From Siphonodentalium dalli (lineage: Eukaryota; Mollusca; Scaphopoda; Gadilida; Siphonodentaliidae), in assembly GCA_032622095.1 (NCBI GenBank), contig CP136064.1:148616864-148680863 (forward strand): 64,000 nt of DNA. The letters run 5' to 3'. Shown here one piece after another: positions 11,701 to 24,065 of this stretch; position 1 is the stretch's first letter; each line of letters opens with the position of its first letter. The position numbers were made by a program, and so were the translations under genes. The notes beneath the pieces were generated by a model. That model did no database searches. It had not been told where the DNA came from and saw only the letters and a program-made list of their open reading frames with translations.

Positions 11701-13329
11701 TTTCGTGGGAGCTTTTAATAAATCGTTGTTTCGGTTCTGTATATTGTTTATATACCAGACACAACAGAGAAAGACATGTAACATGTTACGTCCATTCTAA
11801 ACGACTCGGCAATTTCCGCTTCGCTCAGGAAATAACCTCCACATAAATAGAAACCATATTCGCGCAATGCTAAAATAGGCCTATATGCGTGCAGGATTTG
11901 AACCGGTGGAATATGATCTCTACTGGTAAACATATTATTAGGTGCATACAAGATTTGAAATACACTGGGTTTACGGTATTCTCAGAATCCGACGATGTTG
12001 CAAATATAGCACGTGCATGCTTCCGAGTTCGTATGATATTCAGAGCTGTGTCACATTTAGGACAGCCTACTGTAAACCCATTGATTTGTGTCCACATCAA
12101 AACGTTGGTTTGAAATGAAATGAAAAATTTGAAATGTAAGGTTGCATGGGTGGAGGTCAGGTTACTAGGTTTTCAGATCTTTGCAACTTTCGATGAGGAA
12201 TAATCAACAATAAGACATTTCGTACACGCAAATAAACACTTGAGTAATAGCGAGAATTATGCATGCTGGGAATGAAAGTATCCAAACAAAGCCATGTGCT
12301 TTACGGCCGCATGCGTTTACTATGGGGAATTAGGGTGGGTCTATAAAACTAAACTAATTATAACTTTGTTATCTGTCATAGTTTACGCGTGAAATTTTAA
12401 ACATATATCAGGGACATATATACCCTTTCCAGAATGTTCAAAAATATTTCCAGTTGCTAGTCGTATTTTTATTGATTTTATGCGACGAAATAATCCGAAA
12501 ATTCAGAAATGGTTTGAAATTCCAAGTTAGACACCCCAATGAAGACCCTCCAACCACTTCCCTGTCGACAGGTCGCTTTTGAGTGTCGTGTGTATGCTAC
12601 AGTGTGTCTCTCAAAGCGACTCAGAATAGGAATTAGGAAAAAACAAAATACCGTTAAACATTTTGGCTTGATCGACCGCTCAGCTAATCAAAAAGAATCA
12701 TTCCATTGTGTTCAACATTACTGGGTTTACGGCAGTCGTTGGACTGGATGCGCGCGCAAGCGATATGGCTGGTTAACCCCAGTTCTGCTGTCAGTGTAAA
12801 ATATTCTGGATAAGTATGTTTGCATTGTTTGTAAAAGATAAATTAAATAACTCAACTATATCTAATATATTTTTCACCCCGCCCCATAAAATTTCTCCAA
12901 CTCTTGCAAATTTTTAGATATAGAATAGAATAGGCCTACTGTTATACCGTAGATCATGCCACAAAACTCGAATTTGGCTAACACCCGTAGATGTTCCAAA
13001 TTCCACCAGTACCAAACCTGGAAGTTACATATATACTTGTTCCTCAATAATCAACATCACATTAGTTTAAACATATTTTATTTTGACCATTATTGTAAAT
13101 ATAATTGCTCGAATCAACAAACAAACGTGCTATATTTTAATATGATCATTCAATACACTGTATCCACAGTTTTATAAACTCTTCTATCATTACGATAGTT
13201 TTATCAGAATAGTTTTACTATTATCGTTTTATATACCCAATATACTGGGGTGCTTCTCACCTAAATGAGGGATTACCATAATAAGCAATTAGCTACCACG
13301 CTGAACAAAACAAGTGTCCACTTAACCGC
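11701..13329. other. Intronic DNA, no gene recognised
   Basis: The phrase GGTTTACGGTATTCTCAGAA followed by CGACGATGT (about 11970) recurs in divergent form near 16150 and 16460, as does a phrase around CCACATCAAAACG (12093 and 16926). This suggests an old repeat sharing the 11.5-17.2 kb interval. The ATG-started frame at 12539-12799 has no protein-like features. Confidence 0.35.
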
Positions 13330-13506
13330 AGTGCGGTTAATTTGTGTTTCCACCGCGGCCGAGCTGCAACAACACCGCGGCCACACCGGCTAACTGTAGT
13401 TGGTCCGCGGTTTAATTGCCGTTCGGCCGCGGTGTAGGCCTATACTTGCCGTTCGACCGCGGTATACTTGTGGTATACTTGCCTTTCGGCCGCGGTGTAC
13501 TTGCCG
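13330..13506. repeat. GC-rich minisatellite with CCGCGG motifs
   Basis: The motif TTGCCGTTCGGCCGCGGTGTA recurs four to five times in degenerate form, including inverted occurrences (ACCGCGGCC). GC content is strikingly higher than in the flanks. Confidence 0.6.
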
Positions 13507-13863
13507 TTTTTAGAATGATGTTGAAAAACACAAAGAGTGCACTATAAATGTGGTTTGATTGAGCACATTGTTTAGCCAGACGATCTATTCAGTGTGTTGG
13601 AGATCTGTTACGTCAGGCGACAAGGTGTGATAATCTTATAAGTATATAGTCGACGTCCTACCGATATACTAAATTTAATTACACTAATTTAAACTATAAT
13701 TATTTGGTTTGAAATTACATTGACTACATCCGTCCATGTGGGCCTCCTTTTGGAATTTACTGCCGGCCAGAATTTTCTTCACAATAAAAAATAAAGAGCG
13801 TTTGTGCGTGGTAAGGTATGTTTCGCCCGCGAACATTTTATGAACCCAAGGGGCTTGTTACGT

Positions 13864-14003
13864 GAGCCGGGACAACTCGACGAGCCGGGACAACTCGACG
13901 AGCCGGGACAACTCAGCTAGCCGAGTCAACTCGGTCTGCCAGGACAACTCGGTCGCGCTGTTAAATGAGTCGAGACAACTCGGTCAACCGGGACTACTCG
14001 GTT
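13864..14003. repeat. 18 bp minisatellite GACGAGCCGGGACAACTC
   Basis: There are about three near-perfect units followed by several degenerate ones with the common core GACAACTCGG. The terminal units drift to GACTACTCGG. A single related copy (AGCCGGGATGACTCGCTG) is at about 14140. Confidence 0.7.
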
Positions 14004-14232
14004 GACGTGCACAAAACTAGCTGTCAATCACCGAGTCACGGCGTAATGTGGGTGGTCATTAGACGCCACTCACATGACGCGAACATTCTATTGGCTGACG
14101 TCATGAAAGTCACAATGAATCGTGTAACGTTCCATGTCTAGCCGGGATGACTCGCTGTTAGCATAGAATAAAAATCCTTCCTTCATCTATGCTGTTACAT
14201 GGGCCGGTCAAGTTGTTCCGGCTAACAGAGTT

Positions 14233-15250
14233 ATTCAATTCAATTCAATTAAGTTTATTCTGGTCGTCAATTATAGACATTACAGCTGATTACAGAAGAG
14301 TTGTATACATATATACAATATATATGATTTCGGGAGTTAAAGGGGTACTGTACGCCATTTTCATTAAATTTCCGGTGACAACAACGATCTAATATCGATA
14401 ATATATAAGTAATTTGAGTCGAAGATGTATTCTGTAAACGCTCAGGTTAACTTGAATAGGCTATCTTAAAATTTAATAATTTAAAAGTTAATAATTTGAT
14501 ATAAATTGAATTTATGACTGGAGCCATAAAATGGCGTCAATTAAATTACGAATTTCCGTAATCAAACAAAGTAATTGAGGGATACTGGATTGTTAAACCG
14601 ATCGCACACACGATCGCTTAAAATATTATGATGATACGAGGAGAACACTCAAGCCACTCACTGACTAGCGACGATCCAATAACTTAAATGATTATATGGG
14701 ATTAGTATGCCTATAATATAACTTTTATTTGATTCATTTGGTTGAAAACTGTACAAAAATTACTCGACAACGACAATTTGTATTTTTGCATTCCGGTAAA
14801 TTTGTCATCCGTAACACTACTTCGTACTCAACAGACTTTCAAATAATGAAAAAATTGTTACCTTATTCTCCGACTCGGAGACTATAGAAACCAACAACAA
14901 CATTTGGCGTACAGTACCCCTTTAAATAGAGCGGTTAATTTATAAGTGTTTGGTCTCTGATAGAAGTAGGGTTTCAGATATTTTATTCTTAGTTTGCTGA
15001 GTTCCCTACAATTCAGTACCATGTGGTATTCATCGCCGATTTCGAGATTACAGAGAGTGCATATTCTGTCCGAATAATCCGTATTCGTCCAAGCGCCGAG
15101 TTCTTTTGGGAGTTTGTGGTTTCTAGTGCGGAAAGCTAAATTATTGTGAACTGCTCTGTTTTCATCAGGGGATATCAGTGGGGATATAGGTAATTCTCTC
15201 GTTCAAATTTGACTTTATAATCCTGCAAAATGCGAATCTGCTTGTACAGC
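14233..15250 (-). pseudogene. 3' end of a LINE ORF2 (C-terminal Cys-His region), split by a MITE
   Basis: The minus strand reads LYKQIRILQDYKVKFEREN, then after a frame change near 15180 a frame with FRTRNHKLPKELGAW, RICTLCNLEIGDEYH and FYQRPNTYKLTALF. This is the conserved C-terminal CxxC...H..C region of CR1/L2/Nimb-like LINE ORF2 proteins, which follows the reverse transcriptase. The frame is interrupted at 14925-14337 by a TTAA-type MITE; reading across with one TTAA copy continues in frame to a TGA near 14264. The 3' end carries a short (TTGAA)n tail at 14237-14252, as expected for a LINE. The copy is 5'-truncated, has at least one frameshift and is not functional. Confidence 0.7.
14341..14921. 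mobile_element. TTAA-type MITE (piggyBac-like), 581 bp
   Basis: Perfect 17 bp terminal inverted repeats AGGGGTACTGTACGCCA are flanked by TTAA on both sides (14337-14340 and 14922-14925). Duplication of TTAA is the hallmark of piggyBac-superfamily insertion. The interior is AT-rich without a transposase. It sits inside the coding part of the LINE copy at 14233-15250, so it is younger than that LINE. Confidence 0.85.
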
Positions 15251-18208
15251 GTAAACCGGAACCACCCAGCGCCCGGTGTATTATGGGAATTGGTGAAATC
15301 GAGCATTGTTGACCACGTGCACATTCTTGAATGTATGTTCAAATCTTTTCAATAGTTACTATAAAGACAAAGTCGCGGGGCATCGTGCCAGTGGACTTTT
15401 GATTAAACTTGAAAGAGAATATCGCCGAGAAAGTGACATACAATCATGTTCACTCAAACAACTGTATACGATGTAGCAAACCATGTTCATTGCTACACAT
15501 TCCTCGTGCCCAATTTCTGAATAATTAATGCTGACGTAATTCGCGTGCACCTGGCATTTGAGAGATACAGAGGCGCGCAAAAATAAGTTCCCAGTCATGG
15601 GTTTTATTCACTTTCTTTTTTTGTGGCAATGTTCGTAAGATTACTACAGTAAATGGGCATATATAATAGGTTTACCTCCTCTTAATGATATAAATATATG
15701 ATATAGGTCATCAACTGACCACATTGGTAGGCCTATCTTTATTGGCTTGTCAAAGTTACCCAAGTGTGTCAGTGTATGACCTGCTTATACTGAGATTTGT
15801 ACTCAATTTCAACCCATGCCGTTTCTGACGGAATTATTAATTGAAGGTCACATTAATTTTCGCAGTTGAATTCACACAACATGTCCAGAAAAACAGTGGT
15901 CGGATTAATATGCAAATTGTGGAAACCACAACCGCTCATTTCTGTAGACCGATTATCGCTGTTAACGTTTAAAAAAAATCAAGGTAAAATAAACCGTGTT
16001 TTATGAAATAACTTACGACAACTAAAGACGATGTGCAAATCGCGGGCCATGTGGTTATTCCACTACGAGCATGTCTTCCGCTACGAGCATATCCGGATGC
16101 ATGGGGTGTTTATATAGGGTACCGGGGGGGTTGCAGTTAATCGGAAATTACAGTATTCTCAGAAACCGACGATGTGGCAAAATGAAGCACTTCTGTAAAC
16201 CCCACGTTTTGCGTACATTTTAAACGTGGGTTTGATATAGAATGGCAGATTGCAAATGTTAGATGATCCACGCGACACAGAATGTATACTATAAACCGGT
16301 GTGGTGGGGAATAACTTACTGGGTCTTTATTCTTCTATTGATGATGGTTTGCATATTAAACGGTGACCGTTGATCCAAATGAGGACATGTTACCTAATCG
16401 CAAAAAAACAATTGTACGAAATAAACATTTGCATTGTTAACGGCACCACTCAGAACTGGTTTACGGTACCGTCTAATTTTATTATAATTCGACGAAGTAA
16501 CAAATTAAGGGAGAGGTCAAGTGACCAATACTGAATTGGCAAATCTCCGCAGCTAAAGTCAGAGTTGCAAACATTTCTGGGTGTGACTGTGTGCGGTATT
16601 GAAAACAATACACATTTATTTGGCAGGTCGGCTTAGACTTTGTTCCTTTAGAAAGTTGATGTATTTATTTTTTTTATTTTTTATTGATTTTTCCAAACTT
16701 GGTCGTGTTGTAACTTTGATTCCAGAAAACAATTCTCAAAAATAAATTTATAGCAAAAAAGCCCAGCCGTGTGTAGACTGTTTAATCACATTGCTGCTTT
16801 AGTGCCCATATAACTGCTTCATATTTTACTTTTGCTGGGGAGATTTGCATGGAAATTCCCATTCAAACATGGTCTCTTGAACTGCCCCTTAATAGCACTT
16901 GCTTTACAAGAATTCAGACATTGGCCACATCAAAACGCAGGTTTGAAATATGACACGGAAAATAGCATGAGTTGCCTTATACTATAAATTTGGTCTGGGG
17001 GGGGGGGGGAACATTTATTTGGGACTTAATTTAATCTTCTGTTTATAAAAGTTTCATTAATATACGGAGTTTGAATTGTCCGACATTAACCAAATCCGAG
17101 ATTTAGTAAATCGGAGAAATTATTATACAAAACTCAAATCACATCGTCGTTTTGATATCGGAGAAAACTCCGATGAAATCTGATAAAATCGGAGTTTTAA
17201 CATCGTAGTTTTCATTGGACAAGGTCCCTTATCCAGGACACTGGGTTTGCAGCAGTTAAAATGGAAATTCTTTGTCTCACATGTGTGGCATTCATACTGG
17301 TATTTATAGAAGCGGTAGGTATGGACACCCATATATTGTCATGACCATTGACAACTGCCCATCAATTTGCAATACCTGCCGATGGATGACGTCATATAAT
17401 TGTGATTATATCACCATGGTAACACATGTCATGCGTGAACGGGTGCGTAAATACATTTTAACTCAATATATACTGTTACAGTTAACTTTATTTGCAATAT
17501 TTCACCACATAAAGTATATTCACCAAACCCACATTCAAACTTTGAATAGTTATATCCAATTATATCCAACACAATTCATAATTTTAGCACATGATTAAAA
17601 ATGTAATTAGAAGGTGTACTATGAGCATTATGATGAGAACAGACCAAACAGTATGCCCATGAAGGCGCTATTTAATTGAAATATACCCATTATCACGCAT
17701 TTAGCCCACGTGTATATTCAACTGTGATTATGCTAATGAATTATGAGTAACTTTCCAAAAACAACTGCCAATGATCTCAATGCATTTCCAAAATGTTTAT
17801 GCATGTCAATGTTATGCTCACAACATGCACTCGCATCTATTATTATTGAAGTCGCACTATTGCGCCGGCACAGTGAATTTTGTAACATTGCGTCGAAAAT
17901 AGGAGACACTTCTAGACGGATACCACAAAGAAAACGTCGTTAAAAAGCACCACAACTGTCGGCATTGCTACGTCGACATTTTTGGGAAAACCCCAAAATA
18001 GTAGTTGTGACGTCATGCATGTGCTGTCTATATTTAGGCTGGAAACATCTCAGTGTGGCCGTATTTGTCAGGTCTGCGTGTTCAACAACAATCAATTAGT
18101 ATTGATACAGACTATCACCCAAATGATATCTAACGCCAACCAATAAAATCATTAGCATATCCCCGTAAACATGGTATTATTGCCTGTTATTCTCGAAAAT
18201 TATTCTCT
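15251..18208. other. Intronic DNA, repeats and low complexity, no gene
   Basis: A G-run of 13 lies at 16997-17009. TCGGAG-rich sequence at 17090-17230 mirrors 11470-11700. Short phrases near 16150 and 16926 resemble ones near 11970 and 12093. Frames such as 15359-15598 (minus) and 17272-17598 (plus) lack domains and were not accepted. Confidence 0.35.
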
Positions 18209-18282
18209 GCCCGCTATAAAAGCGGGCTGCGGTGTTGAACGTAAATTACGTCGTGCCCGCTAAAGCGGGCTGCGGTGTTGAA
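18209..18282. repeat. Two direct copies of a GCCCGCT/AGCGGGC hairpin
   Basis: The unit GCCCGCTATAAAAGCGGGC followed by TGCGGTGTTGAA occurs at 18209 and again, slightly shorter in the loop, at about 18254. Each unit can form a stem of seven G/C pairs. Confidence 0.55.
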
Positions 18283-18779
18283 AGAGTTAAAAACAAATTC
18301 AAATAAATATTTTTTTCATTTTAACCTTTGATCTTCTTTTTTTTTAGACACACCAAAAACCACGAGTCCCACACCACCCCCTCCCCCAACCCTCCCACCC
18401 CCCATCCACTGTAGTCAGGTCCCTGCTGTTAAATGTTATTGACTACATGGCTATATTATATCTGACATGCCTATGTGTGAATAGCACAGCATAATCTCCA
18501 CAGAGCACAGCTGTGGTCGTTTAAAAGTAATCAGACTGGACACCCCCAGGTTTACCCAGAGCCACAATATAAAAAGGCAGTATTGTGCAGTACATTTGTC
18601 ACTGACAAGATAATTAATTAGTCTGACAACTGGGCTGCAGGATATAAGTAATACAATGCTGCTATTGTTTGGCATTGCATGGCCATCCCTGGTCCCAAAA
18701 ATAATATTTACTCAAATTCTTGACAGAGAATCATTAATAAGAAGCATTACTTTTGGTTCCAACTGTATGACTGTATGCC

Positions 18780-19498
18780 TACATATCTATAAACATTCTC
18801 TGGAGATCGGGTCACCAGGTCCAAAAAAGGCCCTTGGCATACTTTCCCCTCTATAGTAACCCTTGAAAACTCTTCTTTGAAAGAATCACCTAGTCTATTT
18901 AGCTCACATTTAATATTGAGGATCCTTTGATGATTGTGATTCAGATTTATTCAATCGGGGTCACCAGGTCAAATAGGTGCAAGGCCAGGTACAATACTCT
19001 TTTTCTCCACAGTAATTCAATGATATGTCTTCTTTGCAAGAACCAAATGGCCTATTTTGCTTACATTTGGTATGAAATGACCTTGGATAACAGGAATTCA
19101 GATTTGTGAAAATGGAATCACAAAATCAAATAAGGGCAGATCCAGGGACATAAATATTTCACTCCATAGTAATTCTTAAAGCATGTTTGCAAGAACTAGT
19201 TGGCTTATTTAGCATGGAATCTTGTTTGACTCGAATTCAGATTTGTTAAAATGGGGTCACCAGGTCAAATAGGGGCCAAGCGAAGGACTGTTTCCCTGTA
19301 TAATAATTGTCCCCCGAAAAAAAAATTCGGGGGACTATTAAAATAGCTGGCGTCTGTCCGGAAATGGTTTCCGGATGATAACTTTAGTTTCGGTTATTAG
19401 ATCAAAAGCAAATTTCATAGGTGAGTTTATCAGACCAAAATACAGGTCAAGTTCGAATATGGGTTTGCTCCGCCCATTTTTGCAAGAGTTACGGCCCT
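18780..19498. repeat. Core-repeat fragments and a GTCCCCCG hairpin head
   Basis: From 18780 to about 19300 there are four degenerate core units of family A (GGGGTCACCAGGTCAAATAG phrases). At 19307-19335 a new head starts with the stem GTCCCCCG...CGGGGGAC around an A-run, followed by GGCGTCTGTCCGGAAATGG and then a core with TACGGCCCTTTTTAGC. It shows the same architecture as the other hairpin-headed elements in the window. Confidence 0.55.
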
Positions 19499-20765
19499 TT
19501 TTAGCTCAACTTACTTTGTAAGTTTGAGCTATTGGCGTCCGTCGTCCGTGTGTGTGTGTGTCCGACAACAATTTCCTTTGACGCGGGCTACAGGTCGTAC
19601 CTTTGGTCTGATCTTTATGAGATTTGTCATGAATGTTGACATCATTGACATGTAGATGGGAACGAGTCATTTTGGTGTCATTCGGCCCACAAAAAACATG
19701 GCCGCTGGTGGCCATCTTGGATTTCAAAATTCAATCCACAGGTCGTACTGTTCGTCTGATCATCATGAAATTTGTCATGGATGTTAATATTGACATGTAG
19801 ATGGGAACGAGTGATTTTGGGGTCGTTCGGCCAAAAAACATGGCTGCCAGCAGCCATCTTCGATTTTACTCTTTGCATGACTAAATCATTTGGCGCGGGC
19901 TACAGGTTGTAGCTTTGGTCGGAACTTCATGAAATTTGTCATGGATGTTAAGAATGACATGTAGATGGGAACGAGTCAATTTGGTGTCGTTCGGCCGAAA
20001 AACATGGCTGCCAGCAGCCATCTTGGATTTTACTCTTTGCATGACTAAATCCTTTGGCGCGGGCTACAGGTCGTACCTTTGGTCCGATGTTTATGAAATT
20101 GTCATGAATGTTGCCATTGACATGTAGATGGGAACGAGTCATTTTGGGGTCATTCAGCAAAAAAACATGGCTGCTGGCGGCCATCTTGGGATTTCAAAAT
20201 TCAATCCATTGGCGCGGGCTACAGGTCGTACTGTTCGTCTGATCATCATGAAATTTGTCATGGATGTTCATATTGACATGTAGATGGGAACGAGTGATTT
20301 TGGGGTCGTTCGGTCAAAAAACATGGCCACCAGCAGCCATCTTGGATTTTACTCTTTGCATGACTAAATCCTTTGGCGCGGGCTACAGGTCGTAGCTTTG
20401 GTCGGATCTTCATGAAATTTGTCATGGATGTTAAGAATGACATGTAGATGGGAACGAGTCATTTTGGGGTCATTCGGCCAAAAAACATGGCCGCCAGCAG
20501 CGATCTTGGATTTTACTCTTTGCATGACTAAATCCTTTGGCGCGGGCTATAGATCGTAGCTGTGGTCGGATCTTCATGAAATTTGTTATGAATGTTGACA
20601 TGTAGATGGGAACGAGTAATTTTGGGGTCATTCGGCCAAACAAAATGGCCACCAGCAGCCATCTTGGATTTTACTCTTTGCATAACTAGGCCTTTCATCT
20701 TTCCACATTCCTAATCACTCCATTGACTGTAACACATGAAATTATTCCCTTTCGAAGTTGAGCTA
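19499..20765. repeat. Element with about seven tandem 160-165 bp core units
   Basis: The head TAGCTCAACTTACTTTGTAAG + TTTGAGCTA forms a hairpin and is followed by GTCCGTCGTCCGTGTGTG. Core units start near 19577, 19725, 19890, 20055, 20210, 20375 and 20540. Each carries GGCGCGGGCTACAGGTCGTA, CATGAAATTTGTCATGGATG, GACATGTAGATGGGAACGAG and GGCCAAAAAACATGGCNGCC, and ends with GCCATCTTGGATTTTACTC. The closing phrase GAAGTTGAGCTA at 20752-20765 mirrors the head. Minus-strand frames here (for example 19678-19878, 19948-20184 and 20258-20443) are similar because they read through successive repeats. Confidence 0.75.
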
Positions 20766-20924
20766 CAGTGTCATTGACACTTTCATTTTATGGCGGAGTG
20801 AATGTGGCAACCAGACCTAGTTTTGAAAGTGGCAATCCGGGAGGTAGGCCTATGTCCAAATATGCTCATGTTCCAAAAAAAAAAATTAATTGATTTTTAA
20901 ATTCCATCTTTTTATTTATCATTT

Positions 20925-21440
20925 TTATGTGTACCCATACCATAGTATGGTACATATAGTGTCATCGTCCAGATTGACCACTCGTCGTTTGTCCGTCCGT
21001 CTGTCTGTCCGTAGACACTTTACACATAGTGCGATAACTGAAACATTTTCTATCTGATCTGAACCAAATTTGGTATGTGAGTTTCTCAGCCCAAAATACA
21101 GATCGAGTTCGAATATAGGTTTGATCCGAGTTAATTTTTACGGAGTTATGGCCCTTTTTCGACTTGGAATTCATGGATGCTGCGATAACTAAAAAAAAAA
21201 AATCTGATCAGAACCAAATTTGGTATGTGAGTTTCTCCACCAAAAATACAGTTCGAGTTCAAATATGGATTTTATCAGATTATTTTTAACGGAGTTATGG
21301 CCCTTTGACATAGAATTCATGCATGGTTTGATAAATCAACCAGTTTTCATCTGATAGGAACCAAATTTGGTATGTGAGTTTCTCAACTCAAATTACAGAT
21401 CGAGTTTGAATATGGGTTAGATCCTATTTTTAATACTAGA
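20925..21440. repeat. Hairpin-headed repeat, family F, copy 1
   Basis: The head GTACCCATACCATAGTATGGTAC is a hairpin; it is followed by CGTCGTTTGTCCGTCCGTC and three core units of about 150 bp. Each unit has GCGATAACT, GAACCAAATTTGGTATGTGAG, ACAGATCGAGTTCGAATAT and GGAGTTATGGCCCTTTTTC. A second copy of the head is at 22495, just after the LINE fragment. Confidence 0.7.
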
Positions 21441-21732
21441 GTTATGACCCCTTTTTAACTAAGAATTGAACAGATTTGAGATTGTTATGCTTACAATATA
21501 TTATAAACCATAGCAGCTTACAATTAATTACCTGTGATATCAGTTTAGCTCCAAGAGAGAGACAGGAGATAAACCTTTATTATTGGAATTAGAGTTATTT
21601 TTAGCCATCATATAGCAGTGAAAGGTGTAACCCATTCATGAATCAATGGACTCTCCCATTCAGTTCTAAAAGTATAAATTGGAATAGTCTATATGATATC
21701 TGATGCTCACTGCTGCACATATAAAATGACTT

Positions 21733-22490
21733 TAAAAGCCATCTGTTGTTCATTGAAATTTCAGACAGCGTCAACCTTAAAGCTGGTACGCCCCAGGGGT
21801 CCATCTTAAGTCTGTTACTTTTCTTAAAATACGTCAACGACATACCCAACAATCCACTACACAGCATACAAATATCACAATTCGCCGATGATCTGGGCCT
21901 TTGGACCACAGGGGGGAACCCCAAAACGCTGGAATTCAGATTACAAAAACAAACTCAACGACCTGGAAGGGTGGTGTTCCAAATGGCGCATCAAACTGAA
22001 CACCAAAAAAACGCAATTAATCCTCTTTAGCAGAAAACATACCAAATACAAACTTAAATTGTCCATCTATGGGGAAACTTTCGAACAAACCCAGGAGGCA
22101 ACTCTCCTGGGCATAACTCTTGACCAAAAACTATCCTTCCATACTCACATTAAAAATATCTCAACCAGGGCCTACCAAAGAATCGGGCTATTAAGGATGC
22201 TCAGGGTCACATCATGGGGACTCAATCCAGAAACCATAATTAAGCTATATAAGCAATTTATTCGACCAATCATGGAATATGGGGCCATTATAACAGCCGA
22301 CCTACGCAAATCTACACTCAATAAACTACAAGTAATACAAAACAAAACATTAAGAATGGCACTCCAAGAAAATACACGAACCCCCATCAGGACATTACAT
22401 AATACAGCCGACACACCCCCAATCCACGTTAGACTACAAACCCTAGCGGCAAACAGTCTAATCAGACTACAAGACAGCACCCTAAGGCCA
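21733..22490 (+). pseudogene. LINE reverse transcriptase fragment (palm-thumb)
   Basis: The sequence codes for reverse-transcriptase motif B (AGTPQGSILSLLLF) and motif C (SQFADDLGLW) in one frame. After a one-base shift near 21950 it continues with DLEGWCSKWRIKLNTKKTQ, then LLGITLDQKLSFHTHI, LYKQFIRPIMEYG, NKLQVIQNKTLRMAL and HVRLQTLAANSLIRL. These are the connection/thumb motifs of Jockey/CR1-like non-LTR retrotransposons. Catalytic motif A and everything upstream are missing, and the copy ends abruptly at about 22490 against a hairpin-headed repeat (family F) that also lies on the other side (20925-21440). It is 5'-truncated, frameshifted and dead. The downstream part of the long frame, past 22500, belongs to the repeat. 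Confidence 0.8.
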
Positions 22491-22494
22491 CTGT

Positions 22495-22860
22495 TTTTAT
22501 GTTTACCCATACCATGTATGGTAAACATAGAGTCGTTGTCCGGATTGACCACTCGTCGTTCGTCCGTCCGTCCGTCCGTCCATCTGTCCGTCCGTAGACA
22601 CTTCACGTGTAATGCGATAACTCAAACATTTTCTATCCAATCAGAAGCAAATTTTGTATATGGGTATATCAGCCCAAAATACAGATCGAGTTCGAATTTG
22701 GGTTTGATCCGAGTTTTTGTTACAGAGTTATGGCCCTTTTTCTACTTAGAATTCACACATTCTGCCATAACTCAAACAGAATACAGATCTAGTTCGAATA
22801 TGGGTTTGATCCGATTTATTTTAAAGGAGTTATGACCCTTTTTCGAAGAAAAAAATTGAT
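22495..22860. repeat. Hairpin-headed repeat, family F, copy 2
   Basis: The head TTTACCCATACCATGTATGGTAAAC is followed by a run of five GTCC units. The core (GCGATAACTCAAACATTTTC, CAGATCGAGTTCGAATTTGG, GAGTTATGGCCCTTTTTC) matches 20925-21440. It abuts the 3' end of the LINE fragment. Confidence 0.65.
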
Positions 22861-24020
22861 TTAAAAAAATATATATTTTTAACTTTTATAATAATAATAA
22901 ACAAAATGTCATTGACATTGTCATTTGTTTTCATTTAGATATTGATGATTATGATACAAGTTGATAAAAAGATTTCCAATGTGTCCCTTTAATTTTTTTA
23001 AATAATTAAAAACAATTATAACCATTAATCTGCCAAGGGTACCCCGAATCACCACACCAAATTTGATTAAATCGGTCCAAAATCTTGTGTTATGTACTGG
23101 TAAATCTGTTTGGAGCAACATTAAATCCAATTCACCAATTGCATTTGGACTACTTAGCTATTGATAAAGCTATATTATTTTCTGATGTCTCTTGTGCCAA
23201 TGTGCAAATAATCTGATAAAGAAGCCTGTGGTATCTAATTTAAAATAAAGATTCAACAATAAACATCACATGATATTAACAGTAGACTTGGACATCTGTG
23301 CTGCAGAGTTATATCTTCAGTTGGTCTGATATCATTATAATTGTTATTGGTTTAATAGAGGTCAGTGTTCAACATAAACAATTCCTGTGATTTTTTGACA
23401 GCTGTGCTATATAATTGATATTAATGGGTCAGTGGTGAGGTTGCTAGGACACATTATTATACTAGGACACATTATTATTGTAAACTTAAATTGGACTCTC
23501 TTAACCCAAGTATCCATGTCCAGGGCACACCTACACATTTAACCCATGGACTTGCTGGCTGTGGCGGTTTAGCATTACAGATCCTGTACCAGTGCATTCT
23601 CTTATATAAATGCCAGTGACCCATAAATTCCAATAATTTGTGTTATGTACATTTGTCTATAATAGTACATAACAGTATACTCTATAATTCAACACCAAAA
23701 CTCTCATTTATCCGATCATATTAAATTTTTATCGCCAAGGGATGGGTTAACATCTGCCGATCGTGATCGGCCTCTCGTTTTATTAGTTGGTTCGCGGATT
23801 CGCCGAGTCGTTTTTTTTCTTCGGTTTTTAGAAAATAATAAAATTGTTTTTTTATTTCCGCCGACCCGTTTTTTATTTTATTAAAAAAATGAAAAAAGAT
23901 CGCTTGTGTACCGTTTGTAGGAATGGATTAATTTTGGCGACGTGTCGCATCCGTGTTTTCTGCATCACTTCCGCTACTAGGTAATCTAGTAACAACGCTA
24001 GGCTACTTTCGTTTTTTTTT
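22861..24020. other. Intronic DNA, no gene recognised
   Basis: A repeat phrase with CCAAGGGTACCCCGAATCAC and CACACCAAATTTGATTAAAT (about 23030-23080) resembles phrases at 10080-10110 and 1210-1245. GATCGGCCTCTCGTT occurs at about 23767 and again at 25430, probably the end of another hairpin-headed family. Confidence 0.35.
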
Positions 24021-24065
24021 CAAAATGGCGAAGTATATCTGTGTGCAGTTGTCATTTCGGAAAAC

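Noticed and set aside
19506-20652. Family of similar minus-strand peptides (KSKMAASSHVF-type)
   Set aside because: Each is one reading of the 160-165 bp tandem core; no gene evidence.
22488-22835. C-terminal third of the long frame that begins in the LINE reverse transcriptase
   Set aside because: After 22490 the DNA is the hairpin-headed repeat; the frame is open by chance.
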